From Actinomycetota bacterium (lineage in GTDB: Bacteria; Actinomycetota; Actinomycetes; S36-B12), in the NCBI GenBank assembly GCA_030681835.1, contig JAUXRN010000193.1, positions 17,851 through 81,850 on the forward strand: 64,000 nucleotides of DNA, in the 5' to 3' direction. Every line of letters starts with the position of its first letter. The stretch's first letter is position 1. Positions 16,815-24,487 of this stretch are shown one piece after another. Below the pieces are notes generated by a model. It was given only the letters and a program-made list of their open reading frames with translations, searched no databases and had not been told where the DNA came from. The position numbers were made by a program, and so were the translations under genes.

Positions 16815-17579
16815 GTGCCCGACTCCGACCCGCTGGCCGTGCTGGCGGCGCGCCCCGAGGTGGCGGCCGCGTCCGCGGCGGCCAGGGCCGAGGTCGACGC
16901 GCTGCTCTGGCGACGGGATGTGCGTGCGGCCGCGGCGGAAGTGGCGGTCGCGTCCGTCGACCGTGGTGGCCGCGACTCCGCCGCGATCGACGGGGCCGAT
17001 GTCGTCGAACCAGACGACTCCCCGATGGGTCGCGTCCTGGGAGCGGCGCTGCGCCTGACGGCCGAGGTCCCGCGCCACGTGGACGTCTTCGCCACGGCGC
17101 CTCTGCAGGCGCTTGCCCACCTGCATGCGGTCGTGGCCCACGGCTTCCTGCCGGCCGACGAGCTGGGCCGGCCGCGGGCAGGGATGCAGGCCGACGACCC
17201 GCTGCACTTGGGCCCGCCGCCGTCCGCCACGGCCGCCGCCGAGCGGCTGATGGCGCTCGCGCAGGTGCTGACCCGTCCGACCGAGGCGCCCGCGACGGTG
17301 GTGGCCGCGGTGGCCCACGCCGAGCTGGCGTCGGCCCGGCCGTTCGCCTGGGGCTCGGGACTGCTCGGCCGTGCTTCGACGCGGCTGGTGCTGGCCGGCC
17401 GGGGCGTGGACCCGAGCCTGTTCAGCATCCCCGAGCACGGGATGCTCGAACAGGGCCGTCCGGCGTACGTATCCGCGCTGCGCGGCTACGCGACCGGGAC
17501 GCCCGACGGGGTGTCGGCCTTCCTGGTCTGGCACGCCACGGCTGTGGCGCTCGGCGCGCGGGCGGCCACGGTCCCGTAG
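16815..17579 (+). CDS. Degenerate Fic-like protein
   Basis: The 254-residue all-helical protein resembles the actinobacterial family that usually sits divergent to acs. The stretch around residues 174-192, 'ARPFAWGSGLLGRASTRL', lines up with the Fic motif HPFx(D/E)GNGRxxR. The catalytic histidine is Ala, the acidic residue is Trp, Asn is Ser and the first Arg is Leu, so AMP transfer is not expected. An upstream 'ALRLTAEVPRHVDVFATAP' helix resembles the Fic core. The start is GTG with TACCGT ending six bases upstream, probably leaderless; the -10 box overlaps an inverted repeat (GGTATCG-N5-CGATACC, 16788-16806) between it and acs. The assignment is by motif comparison only. Confidence 0.65.
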   Translation: MPDSDPLAVLAARPEVAAASAAARAEVDALLWRRDVRAAAAEVAVASVDRGGRDSAAIDGADVVEPDDSPMGRVLGAALRLTAEVPRHVDVFATAPLQALAHLHAVVAHGFLPADELGRPRAGMQADDPLHLGPPPSATAAAERLMALAQVLTRPTEAPATVVAAVAHAELASARPFAWGSGLLGRASTRLVLAGRGVDPSLFSIPEHGMLEQGRPAYVSALRGYATGTPDGVSAFLVWHATAVALGARAATVP

Positions 17580-17595
17580 CCGGCGCGGACGCCGT

Positions 17596-17626
17596 CCGCC
17601 GAGACCAGCACCTGGCGTCGGTCCCG
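17596..17626 (+). repeat. Left 31-bp inverted-repeat arm flanking the AbiEi/DUF559 gene
   Basis: The arm starts CCGCCGAGACC and ends GTCGGTCCCG. It matches the reverse complement of 18676-18706 at 29 of 31 positions; the two differences are G/C swaps at arm positions 8 and 26. Its centre CCAG-CAC-CTGG is itself a small hairpin. It begins 16 bp after the stop of the Fic-like gene. Confidence 0.85.
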
Positions 17627-17714
17627 CGCACCCGGAACGACTCCAACTGCTGGTGTCGATCCGGATGGCCCTGCGTCCACAGGGGCGACGTTGGGGCTCG
17701 CTGGCCTCGCCGAC

Positions 17715-18659
17715 ATGACCGAGGGTGCCGCCATGCCGCGGTACGCCGACCCCGATCCGGTCCGAACGCCCCTCCTGATCACCCGGGAATGGGCGCTCGC
17801 ATCCGGGCTGACGAGGGACCAGATCCGGCAGCGGGTCAGGTCTGGCCGCTGGGAGGTCGTGGCCCGCGGGATGTACCGGCGCAGCCAGTGGCGGGAGTCG
17901 TGCGGGCTGGACGAGCATGCGCTGGCCCGCATCGAGCACGTGCACAAGGTGGCAGCCGCGGCTCACCGCAACCCGGAGTGTGTCGTCGGCTTCGATAGCG
18001 CTGCGTTGCTGCACGGGCTCCCTGTGGCATCGGGGATCCCTCCGTCAGTCACGCTCATCGCGCCCGACGGCGCGTGGACGGGTCGACGGCCCGGGATCGT
18101 GATGCGGCGGCTCACACTCGGCATGGACGATGTCCTAGAGGGTCCACCTCGAGTCACCACCCCGGAACGGACCTGGCTCGACCTCGCTCGCGTGAGCCCC
18201 CTGGGCGTGGGCCTGGCCGCCGTGGACGCGGGCTTGCGCGATGGCATCCTCGACGGCAACGCAATGGTGGCCAGGCTCACCGCGCTCGGGACTGCCCGTG
18301 GCTGCCGGAAGGCCGCCGAGGCATTGCTGCACGCGAGCCTCCTGCGGGAAAGCGTCCTGGAGTCGTTGTCGTGGGCGTACTTCGTCGAGCGCAGCGTGCA
18401 GCTCCCCGAGATGCAAGTGAAGGTCCGGGACCAGGCGGGTCGGTTCGTCGCCCGCGTCGACTTCCTCTGGCGGGCGAGACGACTCGTGGGGGAATGCGAC
18501 GGGCGGATGAAGTACCTATCGGCCGACGATCTCTACCGGGAGAAGCGACGCGAGGACGCCCTGCGCGCGCTGGGATTCGGCGTCGTTAGGTGGGGGCTGG
18601 GCGACCTCGGCACCGGCACCCTGGCGAGCCGCCTTCCCCGCGCTGACACCAGTGGGTGA
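17715..18659 (+). CDS. AbiEi-type antitoxin-domain protein with Vsr-like (DUF559) nuclease fold
   Basis: The product has 314 residues. The N-terminal 60 residues ('TREWALASGLTRDQIRQRVR', 'VVARGMYRR') form the winged helix typical of AbiEi-type antitoxin domains. Residues about 90-215 are a conserved middle region ('FDSAALLHGLPV', 'ERTWLDLARVSP'). The C-terminus 'VDFLWRARRLVGECDGRMKY', then 'LYREKRREDALRALGFGVVR', has the D...ExD...K and RxD layout of Vsr/PD-(D/E)XK nucleases. No AbiEii-type toxin gene is adjacent, so it is not a standard two-gene AbiE system. The gene and its promoter region are enclosed by inverted repeats and squeezed between convergent genes. An in-frame ATG at 17733 is an alternative start. 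Confidence 0.75.
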   Translation: MTEGAAMPRYADPDPVRTPLLITREWALASGLTRDQIRQRVRSGRWEVVARGMYRRSQWRESCGLDEHALARIEHVHKVAAAAHRNPECVVGFDSAALLHGLPVASGIPPSVTLIAPDGAWTGRRPGIVMRRLTLGMDDVLEGPPRVTTPERTWLDLARVSPLGVGLAAVDAGLRDGILDGNAMVARLTALGTARGCRKAAEALLHASLLRESVLESLSWAYFVERSVQLPEMQVKVRDQAGRFVARVDFLWRARRLVGECDGRMKYLSADDLYREKRREDALRALGFGVVRWGLGDLGTGTLASRLPRADTSG

Positions 18660-18675
18660 CGTCAATCCCGGTCCT

Positions 18676-18706
18676 CGGGAGCGACGCCAGGTGCTGGTGT
18701 CGGCGG
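18676..18706 (-). repeat. Right 31-bp inverted-repeat arm flanking the AbiEi/DUF559 gene
   Basis: This is the inverted partner of 17596-17626 (29/31 identical). Read on the minus strand, its core folds as CGAC-A-CCAG, CAC loop, CTGG-C-GTCG: an eight-pair stem with one mismatch. It ends six bases before the stop of the convergent HAD phosphatase gene. Confidence 0.85.
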
Positions 18707-18712
18707 CGAAGG

Positions 18713-19540
18713 TCAGGTGCGGGCGCCGCGGCGGCGCGCGTACCAGGTCAAGCCAAGCGCGACGGCGCCGATCGCCACCGCGCTGCCGGCCGCGACAGCT
18801 TGTCGACGATCGGCCTGCGCCTTCATCGCCGTCGGCTTGGCGAAGTCCATGATCGGCCAGTGCCGTTCGGTTGCGATGCGCCGCAACTCGGAATCGGGGT
18901 TGACGGCCACCGGATGACCGACCACCTCGAGCATCGGCAGGTCGGTGTGCGAGTCGCTGTACGAGTAGGACGCGGCGAGGTCGTACCCGCGCTCCTCGGC
19001 CAGCGAGCGCATGGCCTCGGCCTTGCCCTCCCCGTAGGCGTAGAACAGGATCTCGCCCGTGTACTGGCCGTCCTCGACGGCCACCTGCGTGCCGATGGCC
19101 AGGTCAGCCCCGAGCCTGGCCCCGATCGGCTCGACGATCTCGGTCCCGGATGACGAGATGATGATGACGTCCCGGCCGGCAGCCTGGTGGGACCGCATGA
19201 GCTCGACGGCCTCCTCGAAGACGATCGGGTCGACGATGTCGTCCAGGGTCTCCCCGACAATCGCCTGGACCTGGTCGACGTTCCAGCCGTTCACCAGCTC
19301 AGACATGTACACGCGCATGGATTCCATCTGGTCGTGGTCCGCCCCCGACATGAGGTAGACGAACTGCGCGTAGGCGCTGCGGATCACGTCACTGCGCCCG
19401 ATGAGCCCCTCCTTGTAGAAGGACTTGGCGAACACGAACGAGCTCGACTTGGCCAGGATCGTCTTGTCGAGATCGAAGAACGCGGCCGCGCGCCCGTCGC
19501 TCTCCGGGTGCCCTTCGTTCGCCTGGCCCGCGTCGTTCAC
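18713..19540 (-). CDS. HAD-superfamily (subclass IB, SerB-like) phosphatase with C-terminal TM anchor
   Basis: The product has 275 residues. HAD motif I is 'AAFFDLDKTILAKSSS' (nucleophile Asp23, acid/base Asp25). Motif II is in 'DVIIISSSGTEIVEPIG' and motif III/IV in 'YSYSDSHTDLPMLEVVGHPVAVNPD'. A hydrophobic segment near the C-terminus ('AVAAGSAVAIGAVALGLTWY') followed by RRRGART looks like a membrane anchor. GTG 19540 is favoured because TACCGT ends six bases upstream (leaderless). It is divergent from the Tad locus, as for the Rv3661-like gene of mycobacteria. Family members dephosphorylate small metabolites or lipid phosphates; the substrate here is unknown. Confidence 0.85.
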   Translation of the reverse strand: MNDAGQANEGHPESDGRAAAFFDLDKTILAKSSSFVFAKSFYKEGLIGRSDVIRSAYAQFVYLMSGADHDQMESMRVYMSELVNGWNVDQVQAIVGETLDDIVDPIVFEEAVELMRSHQAAGRDVIIISSSGTEIVEPIGARLGADLAIGTQVAVEDGQYTGEILFYAYGEGKAEAMRSLAEERGYDLAASYSYSDSHTDLPMLEVVGHPVAVNPDSELRRIATERHWPIMDFAKPTAMKAQADRRQAVAAGSAVAIGAVALGLTWYARRRGART

Positions 19541-19700
19541 ATGGACACGGTAACCGGCCGAGGTGACCGCATCGGGAAGCCGCGTCGGCATTCGCCATCC
19601 ACAACGCAGCTCCCGGCGCACTGTCCACAGGAGTGCCGTGCACGGTTCCGCGGCAGGTAGCCCCACGCGACGCTGGGCCTCACCCTCATGTGGAGCGACG

Positions 19701-20741
19701 ATGAACCGTCCCTTGCTGATCAGCGACGACACCGACCTGGTCGACGACGTCCTGCGCCTGTCCTCGGCGCACGGGGTCGACCTGCACCTCGCACCCGACC
19801 CGGAGTCCGCCCGGGCCAGGTGGCCTGGGGCGCCGATGGTCCTCGTGGGGGCCGACGCGGCGGATGCCGTGGTGGCGGCGCGGCTGGCCCGCCGGCGCGA
19901 CGTCGTCCTGGTCACGCGCGGCGCGTCCGAGCAGGCCTGGCGTGATGCCGTGGCCCTGGGCGCCGAGCACGTGGCAGCGCTCCCGGAGGCAGAGCGTTGG
20001 CTGATCGACCGGCTGGCCGACTGCGACGAGGGGCCGCCCCGGGCCGGCCGCATCGTCGCCGTGCTCGGCAGCGGTGGAGGGGCAGGGGCGTCCACCTTCG
20101 CCGGGACACTCGGGGTCGTCGCCGCGTCCCGCGGTCTGCGCAGCCTGCTGGTCGACGCCGATCCGACGGCCGGCGGACTCGATGTCCTCCTGGGCATCGA
20201 GGACGTGCCGGGCATCCGATGGCCCGACCTGCTGGAGTCCCGTGGCCGCATCGGGGCCGAGGCGCTTCGAGACGCCCTGCCGCAATGCCAGGGTGCGTCC
20301 GTGCTGTCCTGGGGCCGGCAGGGGCCGGCCAGCATGCCGGCCGCGTCAATCGACGCCGTGCTCGACGCCGGGTCCCGGGGATTCGACCTCGTCGTTGTCG
20401 ACCTTGTCCGCCAGATCGACCCCACGGCCGAGTCGGTGCTGGCCCGAGCCCACGAGGCGGTCATCGTCGCGTCAGGTCACGTGCGCTCGCTGGCCGCGGC
20501 CGCCCGGCTGGCGGCGCTGGTCGGAGACCGGGCGGCATCGACGTCGGTCATCCTGCGCGGCGATGGCCGCCTCGACGACGCCATCCTCGGGGCGCTGGGA
20601 GCCCCTGTCCTGGCGCGCCTGCCCGGGCGACCGCGCGCTGCCGCCCACGCGGATGAGGGCGAGCCGCCGTCGGTGCGCGACGCCTACGCCAAGGCCTGCC
20701 TGGCGGTACTGCGCGCCCTGGCGCGGGAGGAGGCGGCATGA
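19701..20741 (+). CDS. Septum-site-determining/TadZ-like ATPase (Ssd)
   Basis: The 346-residue product opens the Tad pilus locus. Residues 1-105 are a degenerate receiver-like domain ('PLLISDDTDLVDDVLRL', 'VVLVTRGASEQAW'). The remainder is a MinD/CpaE-type ATPase domain in which the Walker A position reads 'VLGSGGGAGASTFAGTLG', with the deviant lysines replaced, so ATP hydrolysis may be weak or absent. TadZ/CpaE proteins place the pilus machine at the pole; the mycobacterial relative is called Ssd. The start at ATG 19701 has GGAG eight bases upstream. The stop overlaps the tadA start by four bases. Confidence 0.83.
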   Translation: MNRPLLISDDTDLVDDVLRLSSAHGVDLHLAPDPESARARWPGAPMVLVGADAADAVVAARLARRRDVVLVTRGASEQAWRDAVALGAEHVAALPEAERWLIDRLADCDEGPPRAGRIVAVLGSGGGAGASTFAGTLGVVAASRGLRSLLVDADPTAGGLDVLLGIEDVPGIRWPDLLESRGRIGAEALRDALPQCQGASVLSWGRQGPASMPAASIDAVLDAGSRGFDLVVVDLVRQIDPTAESVLARAHEAVIVASGHVRSLAAAARLAALVGDRAASTSVILRGDGRLDDAILGALGAPVLARLPGRPRAAAHADEGEPPSVRDAYAKACLAVLRALAREEAA

Positions 20742-21886
20742 CCACGGCCCTCGTCGACCGGGTGCGGTCGCGGCTCGTCGCGCAGCGGGCGGACGCCACC
20801 CCGGGCCTCGTCGCCGCCGCCCTGCGCGCCGAGGGATTGGTCCTCGGTGACGATGCCGTCCTGTCCCTCGTGCGTGAGCTGCGGGACGACCTGGTGGGTG
20901 CCGGCCCACTCGAGCCGCTGCTGCGCGACGCAGCCGTCACCGACATCCTCGTGAACGGGGCCAGTGACGTGTGGGTGGACCGGGGCCAGGGGCTGGAGCG
21001 TTCGGGCATCCGGTTCCCGGGGGAGACCGACGTGCAGCGGCTGGCCCAACGACTCGCTGCGCAGGTCGGCCGAAGGCTCGACCAGGCCAGCCCGTTCGTC
21101 GACGCCCGCCTGCCAAGCGGCGCGCGCCTGCACTGCGTCCTGCCGCCGATTGCCGTGGCGGGGACGACGATCTCGCTGCGCGTGCCACGCCGGCTGGCCT
21201 TCTCCATCGACGACCTCATTCACTGCGGCACGCTCGACGAGCAGGGGGCCACCGTCCTGCGCGCGATCGTCGCGGCCCGGCTCGGCTTCCTCATCTCGGG
21301 CGGTACCGGCACGGGCAAGACGACCGTCCTGTCGACGATGCTCGGCCTCGTCCCCGGCGACGAGCGGATCGTCATCGTCGAGGACTCCACGGAACTGATG
21401 CCCTGCCATGCGCACGCGGTGTCGCTGCAGTCACGGCTGCCGAACCTGGAGGGAGCGGGCACCGTCACCCTGCGCGACCTCGTCCGACAGGCACTGCGCA
21501 TGCGCCCCGACCGTGTCGTGGTCGGGGAGGTTCGCGGTGCCGAGGTGGTCGACCTGCTCACCGCGATGAACACCGGCCACGAAGGCGGGTGCGGCACGGT
21601 GCACGCCAACTCGGCCGAGGACGTGCCCGCACGGCTCGAGGCCCTGGGACTGATGGCGGGACTCGACCGGCTGGCCGTGCACGCCCTGGTTGCGGCCGGC
21701 GTCGACGCTGTCGTGCACCTGGACCGCCCGGGCGGTGCGACGCGCCGGCTGGCTTCCGTCCACGTGCTCGAGCGCGGTGCCCAGGGACTGGTCCGCTGCG
21801 TTCCGGCACTCGTCCGTGCCGGTGACCGACTGGCCCGAGGGCACGGGCATGACCGGCTTGCCCAGCGCTTAGGCGCTCCGCCGTGA
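20738..21886 (+). CDS. tadA: Tad secretion ATPase TadA/CpaF
   Basis: This 382-residue type II/IV secretion hexameric ATPase would power pilus assembly. It has the N-terminal 'PLEPLLRDAAVTDILVNG', Walker A 'ISGGTGTGKTT' at residues 187-196, the Asp box 'RIVIVEDSTEL', Walker B region 'RMRPDRVVVGEVRGAEVVDLLTAMNTGHEG' and His box 'GTVHANSAED'. All motifs are intact. It is translationally coupled to the upstream TadZ-like gene; tadB starts 10 bp downstream. Confidence 0.94.
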   Translation: MTTALVDRVRSRLVAQRADATPGLVAAALRAEGLVLGDDAVLSLVRELRDDLVGAGPLEPLLRDAAVTDILVNGASDVWVDRGQGLERSGIRFPGETDVQRLAQRLAAQVGRRLDQASPFVDARLPSGARLHCVLPPIAVAGTTISLRVPRRLAFSIDDLIHCGTLDEQGATVLRAIVAARLGFLISGGTGTGKTTVLSTMLGLVPGDERIVIVEDSTELMPCHAHAVSLQSRLPNLEGAGTVTLRDLVRQALRMRPDRVVVGEVRGAEVVDLLTAMNTGHEGGCGTVHANSAEDVPARLEALGLMAGLDRLAVHALVAAGVDAVVHLDRPGGATRRLASVHVLERGAQGLVRCVPALVRAGDRLARGHGHDRLAQRLGAPP

Positions 21887-21896
21887 GGTCCCGGCC

Positions 21897-22595
21897 GTGA
21901 TGCTGCTGGCGGGCTGCCTCCTCGTCGGACTTGCCGCGTGGCTCGCCGTGCCCCCGGCGGCCGCGGCGCGGCGCGCACGTGTCCTGTCCGTGCCGTCGAA
22001 GCCAGCGCGCCGGCACCGAGACCGCGTGCCGCGCGCGCTTCGGGTTGGCCCGGCCTCCCGTCGGCGGTCCGCGCGCGACCGAGCCAGGACGCTCCAGGCC
22101 CTCGGCGCCCTGGCCGCGGAGCTGGCCAGCGGGCAGCCGCCCTCGGCAGCGCTGGCCGCAGCGGCGGGGGAGCCGGCCGTCTGGCCGGCGGCGCTGGGGG
22201 CGTCGGCCTCGGGGCTCGACGTGGCCGCTGCCCTGCGCGAGGACAGCGCGGCCCGGCCGCCGCTCGCCTACCTCGCTGCGTGCTGGGAAGTGGCCGCCAG
22301 TACGGGCATCGGACTTGCCGTGGCGGTCGAGCGTCTCGCCGCGGCGACGCGCGCAGCGGAGGAGGTGCGCGTCGAGCTCGAGGGACAGCTGGCCGGCCCG
22401 CGTTCGACGGCGCGCATGCTGGGGCTGTTGCCCGCCGTCGGCTTGGGGCTGGGCACCATGCTCGGGGCCGACGCCGTGGGCTGGCTGCTCGGCACCCCTG
22501 CGGGCTGGGCCTGCCTCGTGAGCGGCATCGCCCTGACGGTGCTGGGCCAGGCCTGGACCGGTCGCATCGCCGCCTCGGTCGAGCGGCTGCTGTGA
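21897..22595 (+). CDS. tadB: Tad inner-membrane platform protein TadB
   Basis: This 232-residue type II secretion F-domain protein has an N-terminal TM helix (residues 1-24), a basic cytoplasmic stretch rich in Arg, the F domain ('LGALAAELASGQPPSAAL', 'GLAVAVERLAAATRAAEEVR') and two C-terminal TM helices ('MLGLLPAVGLGLGTMLGADAVGWLLG', 'WACLVSGIALTVLGQAW'). The start is GTG 21897 or the ATG directly after it. The final codons overlap the GTG of tadC, so the two platform subunits are co-translated. Confidence 0.85.
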   Translation: MMLLAGCLLVGLAAWLAVPPAAAARRARVLSVPSKPARRHRDRVPRALRVGPASRRRSARDRARTLQALGALAAELASGQPPSAALAAAAGEPAVWPAALGASASGLDVAAALREDSAARPPLAYLAACWEVAASTGIGLAVAVERLAAATRAAEEVRVELEGQLAGPRSTARMLGLLPAVGLGLGTMLGADAVGWLLGTPAGWACLVSGIALTVLGQAWTGRIAASVERLL

Positions 22596-23317
22596 TCCTG
22601 CTCGGTGCTGTCCTCGTCGGCGTCGCCGTCGCCCTGGCGTTCCCCGTGGCCTCGGGATCTCGGCTGGCGGTCATGTTCCCGGGGACGCAGCCAGCGCGGC
22701 CGGCCCGACGCCTCTCGCGGCCGGCGCTGGCGCGCCTGTCGGCAGCAGTGGCCGCCATCAGCGCCTTCCTGCTGCTCGGCGGACATGTCGGCATCGCTGC
22801 GGCCCTTGCCCTGTGGCTCGGGGTGCCGCGGCTGGCTGGCCGACTGGAGAGCCGGGCCAGTCGCGACCGCAAGGCCCGCCTCCTCGCGCAGGCACCGGTG
22901 CTGGCCGACCTGCTGGCGGCGACCCTGGCCAGCGGGGCCGCCGTCGACGCTGCGGTCGGCGCGGTCGCGGGGGCGGTGGGCGAGCCGGCCGCCGGCGCCC
23001 TGCGCCCAGTGACCGGGGCCTTGGCCCTCGGCGCCGACCCAGTCCGCGCGTGGTCAAGCCTCGCCGGGGACCCGGCTCTAGGCGCGGTCGCCGATGCCTT
23101 CGCGAGGTCGGCCGCAAGCGGCGCATCGCTCGCGTCCGTCCTTGCCCGGGTTGCCGACGACGCGCGCCGCGAGCATGCGGCGGCCGTGGAGGTAGCGGCA
23201 CGATCGGCCGGCGTGCGGGCCGTGCTGCCGCTTGCGGCGTGCTTCCTGCCGGCCTTCCTGCTGCTCGGGGTCGTCCCGGTGGTGGCGGCACTCGCCACCG
23301 GCACCCTCACCGGATGA
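22592..23317 (+). CDS. tadC: Tad inner-membrane platform protein TadC
   Basis: The 241-residue product is a second F-domain protein, paired with TadB. TM helices are at about residues 2-18 ('ILLGAVLVGVAVALAF'), 50-75 and the C-terminus ('VLPLAACFLPAFLLLGVVPVVAALATG'). The central 'LLAQAPVLADLLAATLASGAAVDAA' and 'ALGAVADAFARSAASGASLASVLARVADD' are the typical F-domain helices. GTG 22592 shares bases with the tadB stop (GTGA). A 164-bp gap without a gene follows before the pilin. Confidence 0.85.
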   Translation: MILLGAVLVGVAVALAFPVASGSRLAVMFPGTQPARPARRLSRPALARLSAAVAAISAFLLLGGHVGIAAALALWLGVPRLAGRLESRASRDRKARLLAQAPVLADLLAATLASGAAVDAAVGAVAGAVGEPAAGALRPVTGALALGADPVRAWSSLAGDPALGAVADAFARSAASGASLASVLARVADDARREHAAAVEVAARSAGVRAVLPLAACFLPAFLLLGVVPVVAALATGTLTG

Positions 23318-23481
23318 CTGTTGCGGCGGCTTCCACAGCCCACGGTCCGACGGCCCCGCGCCCCCAGCCGCTCGACGGCCGCTGCCCCGATCGGCGCAGC
23401 AGCGCGACAGTCGCCGCACGGCGCTCGCGCCGGTGCCGAAGGTCGGCACGACCGCCGCGGCGGTCCACGAGAGGGGACACC

Positions 23482-23682
23482 ATGGGCAAGGAACTCGCGA
23501 AGCGTCAGGCGCTGGCGCGTCTGGCGAAGAAGGACGACGGGCTGTCGACGGCGGAGTACGCCGTGGGCACCGTCGCGGTGGCGGGGCTCGGCGGCCTGCT
23601 GATCAAGCTGCTCACCAGCCCCGAGGTCCGCGACCTCATCTGGAGCGTGCTGAGCAAGGCCTTCGCCGGCATGTTCGGATAG
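23482..23682 (+). CDS. DUF4244 pilin-like protein (Flp-type)
   Basis: The 66-residue product is the likely major pilin of the Tad system. After a charged leader (MGKELAKRQALARLAKKDDG) comes the prepilin processing pattern G|LSTAE, with glutamate at +5, and the hydrophobic pilin helix 'YAVGTVAVAGLGGLLIKLL'. A clear GAGGGG ribosome-binding site precedes the ATG. The next gene starts on the base after the stop. No prepilin peptidase gene is present in the window. Confidence 0.87.
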   Translation: MGKELAKRQALARLAKKDDGLSTAEYAVGTVAVAGLGGLLIKLLTSPEVRDLIWSVLSKAFAGMFG

Positions 23683-24120
23683 ATGCGTGAACCTGGGCGC
23701 GGCGCCAGCACGGCGGTCCGCGCGCGGAGACGGGAGCAGGGACGGCACCACAGTGCCGTCCCTGCCCGGCAGCCGGGCCCCGGCGACCGGGGCAGCGTGC
23801 TCCTCGAGACCGTCCTCGCCATCCCCCTGCTGGTGATGGTGGCCGCAGCCCTCGGCTGGGCCGTGTCGCTCGGGGCGACGACGGCCGCCGTCGGCGACGT
23901 GGCCCGCAATGCTGCACGCTCCATCGCGCGGGGGGATTCGGTCGAGGTGGCCATCGCAGCAGCGCTCGACGGCGACCTCGCTTTCGTGATCACTGTCGCC
24001 GAGTCGGAGCACGCCGTCGAGGTGGCGGTCGAGAAGGCCGTCGCCCCGCCCCTGCCCTTGTTCGCGGGCCTGGCCATCACGGTGAGCCAGCGGGCCACCG
24101 TCCTGCGCGAATGGCCATGA
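23683..24120 (+). CDS. TadE-like minor pilin
   Basis: The product has 145 residues. A long basic leader precedes a type IV prepilin-like site G|SVLLE followed by 'TVLAIPLLVMVAAALGWAVSLG'. The rest is a predicted extracellular domain with 'TTAAVGDVARNAARSIARGD', matching TadE-family minor pseudopilins. It abuts the pilin gene with no gap. The leader may be shorter if an internal start is used; no better internal ribosome-binding site is evident. Confidence 0.78.
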   Translation: MREPGRGASTAVRARRREQGRHHSAVPARQPGPGDRGSVLLETVLAIPLLVMVAAALGWAVSLGATTAAVGDVARNAARSIARGDSVEVAIAAALDGDLAFVITVAESEHAVEVAVEKAVAPPLPLFAGLAITVSQRATVLREWP

Positions 24121-24130
24121 GGCGGGTTCG

Positions 24131-24487
24131 GTGAGGGCGTCGGACGACGGTGCCGCGACGATCTGGGCGGTGGCCCTGCTCGCGGTCTTAGGCCTGGTCG
24201 CCACGGCCTCGGGCGGGGTCGCTTCCCTCGCGGTCGCACGCCAGCGGGTGGCCCTTGCCGCCGACCTCGCCGCCCTTGCTGCGGCAACGTCGTGGTCCGA
24301 TGCGTGCACCGCGGCCGCGCGATCTGCCGAGGCCAACGGTGCGTTGCTGCTCTCGTGTGCCCGCGACGGCCCAGACGTGCTGGTCGCGGTTGCCGCCCCT
24401 GTGCCACCCCTGGCCGGCCAGGTGTTCACGATGCTCGGACACCCCGTCGAGCAGGTCACCGCGAGCGCGCGGGCAGGGCCCTCCTAG
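24131..24487 (+). CDS. TadG-like/Rv3654c-type pseudopilin
   Basis: This 118-residue secreted or membrane protein has N-terminal 'SDDGAATIWAVALLAVLGLVATASGGVASLAVARQRVALAADLAALAAAT', the TadE/TadG-like helix, but without the +5 glutamate after the glycine, as in the third small protein of actinobacterial tad loci. The start is GTG with an AGGCGGGTTCGG stretch upstream. Its stop shares CTAG with the stop of the convergent helicase gene. It completes the locus tadZ-A-B-C-pilin-E-G. Confidence 0.75.
   Translation: MRASDDGAATIWAVALLAVLGLVATASGGVASLAVARQRVALAADLAALAAATSWSDACTAAARSAEANGALLLSCARDGPDVLVAVAAPVPPLAGQVFTMLGHPVEQVTASARAGPS

Noticed and set aside
17715..18659. A complete AbiE-type toxin-antitoxin system
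   Set aside because: No AbiEii nucleotidyltransferase toxin gene lies on either side; the flanking genes are a Fic-like protein and a HAD phosphatase in convergent orientation.
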